Below are positions 1 through 21,388 of a stretch of DNA of 21,388 bases, piece by piece. The DNA is taken from contig BJOX01000373.1 in NCBI GenBank assembly GCA_009731375.1, positions 529,533 to 550,920 of the forward strand, in the 5' to 3' direction. The notes under the pieces were generated by a model. It was given only the letters and a program-made list of their open reading frames with translations, made no database searches and was not told where the DNA came from. This DNA comes from Paulinella micropora. Taxonomy: Eukaryota; Cercozoa; Imbricatea; Euglyphida. Positions within the stretch are counted from its first letter, which is position 1; every line of letters starts with the position of its first letter. The position numbers and the translations under genes were made by a program.

Positions 1-12
1 TTACTACTACTG

Positions 13-59
<47 letters not shown>

Positions 60-168
60 GCTACTACTACTAGAACTACTACTAGTACTGCTGCTACTGC
101 TACTACTACTACTGCTTTTTTACTACTACTACTACTGCTTCTTTTTCTAGTACTACTACTACTACTAG

Positions 169-223
<55 letters not shown>

Positions 224-224
224 G

Positions 225-260
<36 letters not shown>

Positions 261-290
261 TTATTATTATTATTATTATTATTACTGTGC
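1..290. repeat. (TAC)n/(ATT)n trinucleotide microsatellite
   Basis: Nearly pure TAC repeat with sparse TGC, TAG and TTT interruptions, passing into ATT units near 260-285. It begins at the window edge, so its full length is unknown. I see no gene here. Confidence 0.95.
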
Positions 291-449
291 TACTGCCAGA
301 ACATCGCCATCAATAAATCTTTCTTATCTTTTCATTTTCATGGTTGATTATCAAAATACATGTTGTAGTAATGAATGACCATGAAGAAATAAAGAACGAT
401 AATAAAAATAGGCATCCTCATAATAATAATAATAATAATAATACTATAT

Positions 450-852
450 CTGAGGCGTACTGATGCAGCTAATGGCATATCCTCAACGGACATAAGCCTC
501 CAATACCTTTGTTCGAGGTCCTCCACCCCCCCGTGTCAGTCTCTCGCCTGATGATCGGGGCCACCGATGGAGCTCCTGAGGGCAAGACTGCACTAAGCCG
601 AGGTTATTCCGCAGTCCCAGCAACCTCTTGCAAGACGTCACCGAATGTGCAAGTGCATACACCAAGCGCGGTTGCTAGAGCTGCCTCGAAACCCCACCCA
701 TAACAATCTGGTGTCTGCTGGGTCCTGGGCTATCAACCAGCATATGCGGAGTTTAAGATCTTTTACGCGCGCAACGACCCTCCTCCCCAGCATCTACCAC
801 CAAAGGGTTATGAGTTGGCGTCACAGTTTAACGCCTTGAGGCCATTGGGCTG
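450..852. repeat. ~405-bp dispersed repeat, copy 1
   Basis: This unit is closely matched by 942-1349, starting at the shared CTGATGCAGCT region and ending at GGCCATT. Shared blocks include GGGGCCACCGATGGAGCTCC and the TTTAAGATCTT region. AAT-type microsatellites flank both sides. The short open frames in it are not shared intact between the copies, so I do not call a gene. It could be a non-autonomous transposon or SINE, but I find no convincing A/B boxes or terminal inverted repeats. Confidence 0.85.
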
Positions 853-941
853 AATAATAATTATTATAATGATAATAATAGTAATAATAGTAATAATAGT
901 AATAATAGTAATAATAGTAATAATAATAATAATATACTTCC
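853..941. repeat. AAT/AGT microsatellite
   Basis: AAT and AGT trinucleotide units separate the two copies of the ~405-bp repeat. Confidence 0.9.
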
Positions 942-1348
942 TCTAAGGCATACTGATGCAGCTGATGGCACGATCCGTTTTCGGACATGAGCCTCCATGC
1001 CCTTGTTCGAGGTGCTCCATCCCCACCTAGTCAGTCTCTCGACTGATTATAGGGGCCACCGATGGAGCTCCTGAGGGCAAGACTACACTAAGCCGAGGTT
1101 ATTCCGCAGTCTCAACAACCTCTTGCAAAACGTTGCCGCATGTGCAAGTGCGTACACCAAGCATGGTTGCTAGAACTACCTCAAAACCCCACCCATAACA
1201 ATGTGGTATCCGCTGGGTCCATGAGCTATCAACCGGCATAGCGGAGTTTAAGATCTTCGACAGGCGCCCAACGACCCTCCTCCCCAGCATCATCCACCAA
1301 ATGGTTTTGAGTTGGCATCACAGTTTAACGCCGTAAGGCCATTAGACT

Positions 1349-1349
<1 letters not shown>
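942..1349. repeat. ~405-bp dispersed repeat, copy 2
   Basis: Second copy of the unit at 450-852, diverged by scattered substitutions and small indels. It is followed directly by a pure AAT array. An AAT/ATT array on both sides of both copies suggests either insertion into such arrays or an element that carries a trinucleotide tail. Confidence 0.85.

Positions 1350-1421
<72 letters not shown>
1350..1421. repeat. (AAT)n microsatellite
   Basis: Uninterrupted AAT array. From its end to about 1685 there is low-repeat sequence in which I recognise nothing. Confidence 0.95.
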
Positions 1422-1689
1422 TACCGATTGAGCGAAAGAAGCTTGATCTGCCTGTCTAGAAATTGGGGATGAGGGCGTTGGAGGAGGCGTTGTCGGTGAC
1501 AAGGGTTCCACGTCGAGAGGGTCGCTGAATTCCTCTCTGAGGCTCTCTAACGACCTGCAACGCATGAAGTAACCAGACAACCAGATATTTTCTTTGAGTT
1601 TTTTAACTTAAGAGAAAGCATCAGGTAGGTAAAGGAACATAGTGTTGCCTTCGTCTTGTCGTAACTTTTGTTGTTACTGTTGTTTTGGT

Positions 1690-2176
1690 GTTATGTTGTT
1701 ATTGTTATTGTTGTTGTTGTTGTTGTTGTTGTTGTTTTTGTTCTTCTTCTTCTTCTTCTTCTTCTTCTTCTTCTTCTTCTTCTTCTTTTTCTTCGTCTTC
1801 TTTTTCTTCGTCTTCTTCTTCTTCGTCTTCTTTTTCTTCGTCTTCTTCTTCTTCGTGTTCTTCTTCTTCGTGTTCTTCTTCTTCGTCTTCTTCTTCTTCG
1901 TCTTCTTCTCCTTCGTCTTCTTCTTCTTCGTCTTCTTCTTCTTCGTCTTCTTCTTCTTCGTCTTCTTCTTCTTCGTCTTCTTCTTCTTCGTCTTCTTCTT
2001 CTTAATCTTCTTTGTCTTCGTCTTCTTCGTCTTCGTCTTCTTCGTCTTCGTCTTCGTTTTCGTTGTCTTCGTCTTCGTCTTCTTCGTCTTCTTCGTCTTT
2101 GTTTTCGTCTTCGTCCTCGTCTTCTTCTTCTCCTTCTTCTTCTCCTTCTTCTTCTTCTTCTTCTTCTCCTTCTTCT

Positions 2177-2217
<41 letters not shown>

Positions 2218-3381
2218 TTCTTCTTCTTCTTCTTCTCCTTCTTCTTCTCCTTCTTCTTCTCCTTCTCCTCCTCCTCCTCCTCCTCCTTCTTCTTCTTCTT
2301 CTTCTCCTCCTTCTTCTCCTCCTTCTTCTCCTCCTTCTTCTCCTCCTTCTCCTCCTTCTTCTCCTCCTTCTTCTTCTCCTCCTCCTCCTCCTCCTTCTCC
2401 TTCTTCTTCTTCTTCTTCTTCTTCTTCTTCTTCTTCTTCTTGTTCTTGTTCTTGTTCTTCTTCTCCTTCTCCTTCTTCTTCTCCTTCTTCTCCTTCTTCT
2501 TCTCCTTCTTCTTCTCCTTCTTCTTCTCCTTCTTCTCTTTCTTCTTCTCCTTCTTCTTCTCCTTCTCCTTCTTCTTCTTCTCCTTCTTCTTCTTCTCCTT
2601 CTTCTTCTCCTTCTTCTTCTCCTTCTTCTTCTCCTTCTTCTTCTCCTTCTTCTTCTCCTTCTTCTCCTTCTTCTTCTCCTTCTTCTTCTCCTTCTTCTTC
2701 TCCTTCTTCTTCTCCTTCTTCTTCTCCTTCTTCTTCTCCTTCTTCTTCTTCTTCTTCTTCTTCTTCTTCTTCTTCTCCTTCTTCTTCTCCTTCTCCTTCT
2801 TCTTCTCCTTCTTCTTCTTCTTTTTCTTCTTCTTCTTCTTCTTCTTCTTCTTCTTCTTCTTCTTCTTCTTCTTCTTCTTCTTCTTCTTCTTCTTCTTCTT
2901 CTTCTTCTCCTTCTCCTTCTTCTCCTTCTCCTTCTCCTTCTTCTTCTCCTTCTTCTTCTCCTTCTTCTTCTCCTTCTTCTCCTTCTTCTCTTTCTTCTTC
3001 TCTTTCTTCTTCTCCTTCTTCTTCTCCTTCTTCTTCTCCTTCTTCTTCTCCTTCTTCTCCTTCTTCTTCTCCTTCTTCTTCTCCTTCTTCTTCTCCTTCT
3101 TCTTCTCCTTCTTCTTCTCCTTCTTCTTCTTCTTCTTCTTCTTCTTCTTCTCCTCCTCCTTCTTCTTCTTCTTCTCCTTCTTCTCCTTCTTCTCCTTCTT
3201 CTTCTTCTCCTTCGTCTTCTTCTCCTTCTTCTCCTTCTCCTTCTTCTCCTTCTTCTTCTCCTTCTTCTTCTCCTTCTTCTTCTTCTTCTTCTTCTTCTTC
3301 TTCTTCTTCTTCTTCTCCTTCTTCCTCTTCATCTTCCTCTTCCTCCTCTTCCTCCTCCTCCTCCTCCTCTTCTTCTTCTTC

Positions 3382-3459
<78 letters not shown>

Positions 3460-3600
3460 TTCTTCTTCTTCTTCTTCTTCTTCTTTTTCTTCTTTTTCTT
3501 CTTCTTCTTCTTCTTCTTCTTCTTCTTCTTCTTCTTCTTCTTCTTCTTCTTGTTCTTGTTCTTGTTCTTGTTCTTGTTCTTGTTCTCGTTCTTGTTGTTC
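1690..3600. repeat. ~1.9-kb polypyrimidine (TTC/TCC) satellite-like tract
   Basis: The tract opens with TTG units, then becomes almost pure pyrimidine on the + strand from about 1740. Layered higher-order units are visible: a 15-bp unit (four TTC-type triplets plus a GTC) at about 1790-2010, and a 12-bp unit TTCTTCTTCTCC over about 2240-3310. It closes with TTCTTG units at 3550-3595. All frames stay open for long distances (poly-Phe, Leu, Ser, or Lys/Glu on the other strand) only because of composition. Purine/pyrimidine mirror tracts of this kind can form triplex (H-DNA). Confidence 0.95.
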
Positions 3601-3639
3601 CTGCTGCTGTGGTGGTGTTGGTGTGGTTGAGGTGAAGGC

Positions 3640-4817
3640 CTCAAGTTGACACAAGTTTTAAGACTGATCCACTTAGCCGTAATATACCAAGGAGGCGATA
3701 TACAGGAAGGAGCAGGCACTTTTTGAGGAAGATATAACAACTTGTTTTCTCCTATTGTTGACTTTGTTGTTGTTGTTGTTGTTGTTGTTGTTTTCTTGTT
3801 CTTGTTGTTGTTCTTGTTGTTCTTGTTGTTGCTGTCGATTTCAATTCCAAATAAATCTAAAAAGGAGAATGTATAATATGTTTTAAGTGAATGCATGTTT
3901 TTCTTCCGATCACAACAAAAAACACGCTACGATGAAAATATCAACAATTCGGAGACACTGTAACATATCGTCTGTTGGCTCTGATTTAAGAAATCAACTG
4001 AAGGCGCAACTATTGCGCATGGAACAACATGGTCACTTTTAGTTCATAAAACTTACTGCTATATATGACACAACACACTAATGGCAGAGTGTCGACCAGT
4101 ACTTGGACCCCTTCATATATGCGAGTAACTTTCGAGTAAATGGAACAACATGATTGGAAAGGATTTGCCATGAATACTCTTTTTGCGAAATCAATACAAC
4201 AACACCACGAGACTGTCTTTGCATTATCTCTGTGGAATTCTCACGCCTCGCTGGAAAACAAGCCATGTGATTTGTCAGCATTGATGTAAAAAAGACAACA
4301 TAAAAGTTGTGATCTACGACAGAAAAAGCACATGGAACATAGATGGTGGACATCACAGGCACATCTTTGCATCGAGCAGCTCAAGGCACAACTTTTCGTG
4401 CAGAAACGTGGCAAGAGGAAAAGCACCCAAACGAGTCCAAGATTTCCTCGCCGCCCTCCATGATAATAGGCCCCAATCAAGTTGAACTTCCGGACAGCAG
4501 ACTTCCACCTCCCATGCTTCTTTCTGATGCTCAACTTCCAGGACGCGCTTCCCACAGAACAGTCGCCGCATGAATCGGATGTCCTTCTTTTTGATTTAGG
4601 GGAAATTCATCGTTTCCCATGAAGAAGAAAACGGCAAAACAAAGGAGAAAACGGAAAAACGAGACCCCTTCATGAGAAGTTCTCTGGACGATCTGCACAC
4701 AGTCCCTCTCTGTGCTCTGTACGTTTCTGATATCTCGAAACCTCCTTTCTAATCTGTTCCGCTCCTTTGATCTGCATTCAAGCAGAACGTACAAAGTGGA
4801 GTCACAAGTAGTGTCAC
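3640..4817. other. Low-repeat upstream region, presumed promoter/5' flank
   Basis: This is the only long stretch of ordinary-complexity sequence before the gene; the one exception is a (TTG)n array at about 3763-3835. It ends at the start codon. I see no TATA box or recognisable gene. Short open frames on the minus strand (about 4078-4571) have no recognisable domain. An in-frame TAG at 4809-4811 closes the reading frame just before the ATG at 4818. A promoter role is inferred from position only. Confidence 0.4.
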
Positions 4818-20254
<15,437 letters not shown>

Positions 20255-20417
20255 GTAATCATCTATCTATATATCATCTATGTATCTATCTATCTATCTA
20301 TCTATCTATCTGTCTGTCTATCTATCTAGCTATCTGTCTTTCTGTCTTTCTGTCTTTCTGTCTGTCTATCTGTCTATCTGTCTACCTACCTACCTACCCA
20401 CCTATCTATCTATCTAA

Positions 20418-20455
<38 letters not shown>

Positions 20456-20460
20456 GTCTG

Positions 20461-20497
<37 letters not shown>

Positions 20498-20519
20498 GCA
20501 CCTATCTATCTATCTATAG

Positions 20520-20554
20520 ATTGCGCAGACATGCCGCGCATAAACTGGCGCTGA
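20520..20554 (+). CDS. Exon 25, copy 2: LRRHAAHKLAL
   Basis: Acceptor TATAG, A completes Arg, then LRRHAAHKLAL, open and in the correct phase. It is closer to the family motif than copy 1. No clear donor follows; CTAT sequence begins directly. It could be the real exon with readthrough into repeat-coded residues, or a duplicate. Confidence 0.5.
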
Positions 20555-20557
20555 CTT

Positions 20558-20597
<40 letters not shown>

Positions 20598-20636
20598 CTA
20601 TCTTATCTGTCTATCTATCTGTCCATCTATCTATAG

Positions 20637-20673
20637 ATTGCGCAGACATGCAGCACATACACTGGCGCTGATC
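20637..20673 (+). CDS. Exon 25, copy 3: LRRHAAHTLALIY
   Basis: Acceptor TATAG, correct phase, LRRHAAHTLALIY, then CTAT repeat. Differs from copy 2 by synonymous GCC/GCA and GCG/GCA and by one replacement (K to T). No donor visible. Confidence 0.5.
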
Positions 20674-20685
20674 TACCTATCTATA

Positions 20686-20725
<40 letters not shown>

Positions 20726-20747
20726 AGATAGATCGATAGATAGATAG

Positions 20748-20780
<33 letters not shown>

Positions 20781-20786
20781 CTTTCC

Positions 20787-20821
<35 letters not shown>

Positions 20822-20827
20822 CTTTCC

Positions 20828-20864
<37 letters not shown>

Positions 20865-20936
20865 ATATGTATATCTATCTATCTATCTATCTATCTATCT
20901 AACTATCTGTCTATCTATCTATCTATCTATCTATAG

Positions 20937-20973
20937 ATAGCGCAGACATGCAGCACATAAACTGGCGCTGATC
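20937..20973 (+). pseudogene. Exon 25, copy 4, with stop
   Basis: Same sequence as copy 3, but TTG has become TAG, giving an immediate stop in the exon's reading phase. Acceptor TATAG kept. Confidence 0.75.
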
Positions 20974-21047
20974 TACCTATCTATCTATCTATCTATCTAT
21001 CTATCTGTGTATCTATGTATGTATGTATCTATCTATCTATCTATCTA

Positions 21048-21083
<36 letters not shown>

Positions 21084-21108
21084 CATCTATCTATCTATCT
21101 ATCTATAG

Positions 21109-21145
21109 ATAGCGCAGACATGCAGCACATAAACTGGCGATGATC
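21109..21145 (+). pseudogene. Exon 25, copy 5, with stop
   Basis: Carries the same TTG-to-TAG change as copy 4, so these two share a later duplication. It also has GCG CTG changed to GCG ATG. Confidence 0.75.
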
Positions 21146-21165
21146 TATCTATCTATCTATCTATC

Positions 21166-21388
21166 TCTCCATCTGCTTACTGGGTCCTCTGTAATGGAGG
21201 TGGGAGCTCGTTCTGAAAGGGGCGCTTATGGAACGAGCCCTGGCCCCGCCTGGTACTAGGGGGCTTTGGTATCGCCTGTATCAGTCCCTTCCGTGCAAAC
21301 ATCACGGCTTAGCTGGGCATCGGGTTAATACTTTACCCACAGACTTCCTTGGTTGACGAAATCAGAAGCTCCTTTTTTCTGACATTAG
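21166..21388. mobile_element. Third copy of the intron-2 dispersed element, truncated
   Basis: Matches 7956-8170: the end of the internal region (CTCCATCTGCTTACTGGG, TGTAATGGAGGTGGGAGC), then the 182-bp repeat up to GACATTAG, where the window ends. It inserts directly after CTAT repeat, as in intron 2. The 5' truncation resembles target-primed retrotransposons. Confidence 0.8.

Larger units (their letters stand above)
20255..21165. repeat. (CTAT)n arrays between exon-25 copies
   Basis: CTAT arrays with GTCT, CTTT and CTAC variants. A short opposite-orientation block (GATAGATCGATAGATAG) at about 20725-20748 gives an inverted repeat with its flanks. Two copies of CTCTTTCCATTAT lie at about 20778 and 20819. 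Confidence 0.85.

Noticed and set aside
1642-3654. Very long open frames coding poly-Phe, poly-Leu, poly-Ser, poly-Lys or poly-Glu on both strands
   Set aside because: They are open in all frames because the tract is a stop-free TTC/TCC repeat; there is no ordinary protein sequence in them.
4078-4571. Overlapping minus-strand open frames upstream of the gene
   Set aside because: Short, mutually overlapping in different frames, with no recognisable motif or homologue.

Overview
The window is eukaryotic. It is a spliced gene with many short exons, GT-AG introns, a huge load of tri- and tetranucleotide microsatellites, tRNA-derived SINE-like repeats and scaffold gaps (runs of N at 5110-5425, 11861-11992, 15662-16113, 16839-16848 and 17462-17471). 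I cannot place the species. The GC-rich codons and microsatellite-built introns suggest a protist, alga or simple holozoan, but this is a guess.

One gene is well supported, on the + strand from about 4818 to at least 20254. Joined exons give a tetratricopeptide-repeat (TPR) protein that I recognise as the TFIIIC102/Tfc4 subunit of RNA polymerase III factor TFIIIC (GTF3C3 family). The first ten exons (4818-11095) join without a break into 708 codons. After a stretch with unresolved frame (11096-12169), the exons from 12549 to 20254 again follow the family order to its typical C-terminal motifs. The extreme C-terminus is not resolved here.

Layout: 1-1640 holds trinucleotide microsatellites around two copies of a ~405-bp dispersed repeat. 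1690-3600 is a ~1.9-kb TTC/TCC polypyrimidine tract. 3640-4817 is low-repeat upstream sequence. 4818-15151 is most of the gene, with introns made almost wholly of CT, CTAT, GTAT and CATA arrays. 15152-18797 is one large intron holding three SINE-like copies, a ~180-bp tandem repeat, a ~132-bp hairpin repeat and further degenerate repeats. 18798-21145 has the last exons, present as arrays of decaying copies. A dispersed repeat closes the window at 21166-21388.

The most striking signal is that many exons have a nearby partial copy (an 'echo') across a microsatellite. At least nine exon segments are affected: seven doubled, one four-fold and one five-fold. Several echoes keep the splice site, and the substitutions between copies fall mostly at synonymous third positions. 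This suggests selection on coding function in both copies, or a patchwork of two homologous genes, either real or made by the assembler. Several introns also have a microsatellite unit in register with the donor (GTATGT/GTATCT) and acceptor (TGTAG/TCTAG), as if the repeat itself supplies splice sites.
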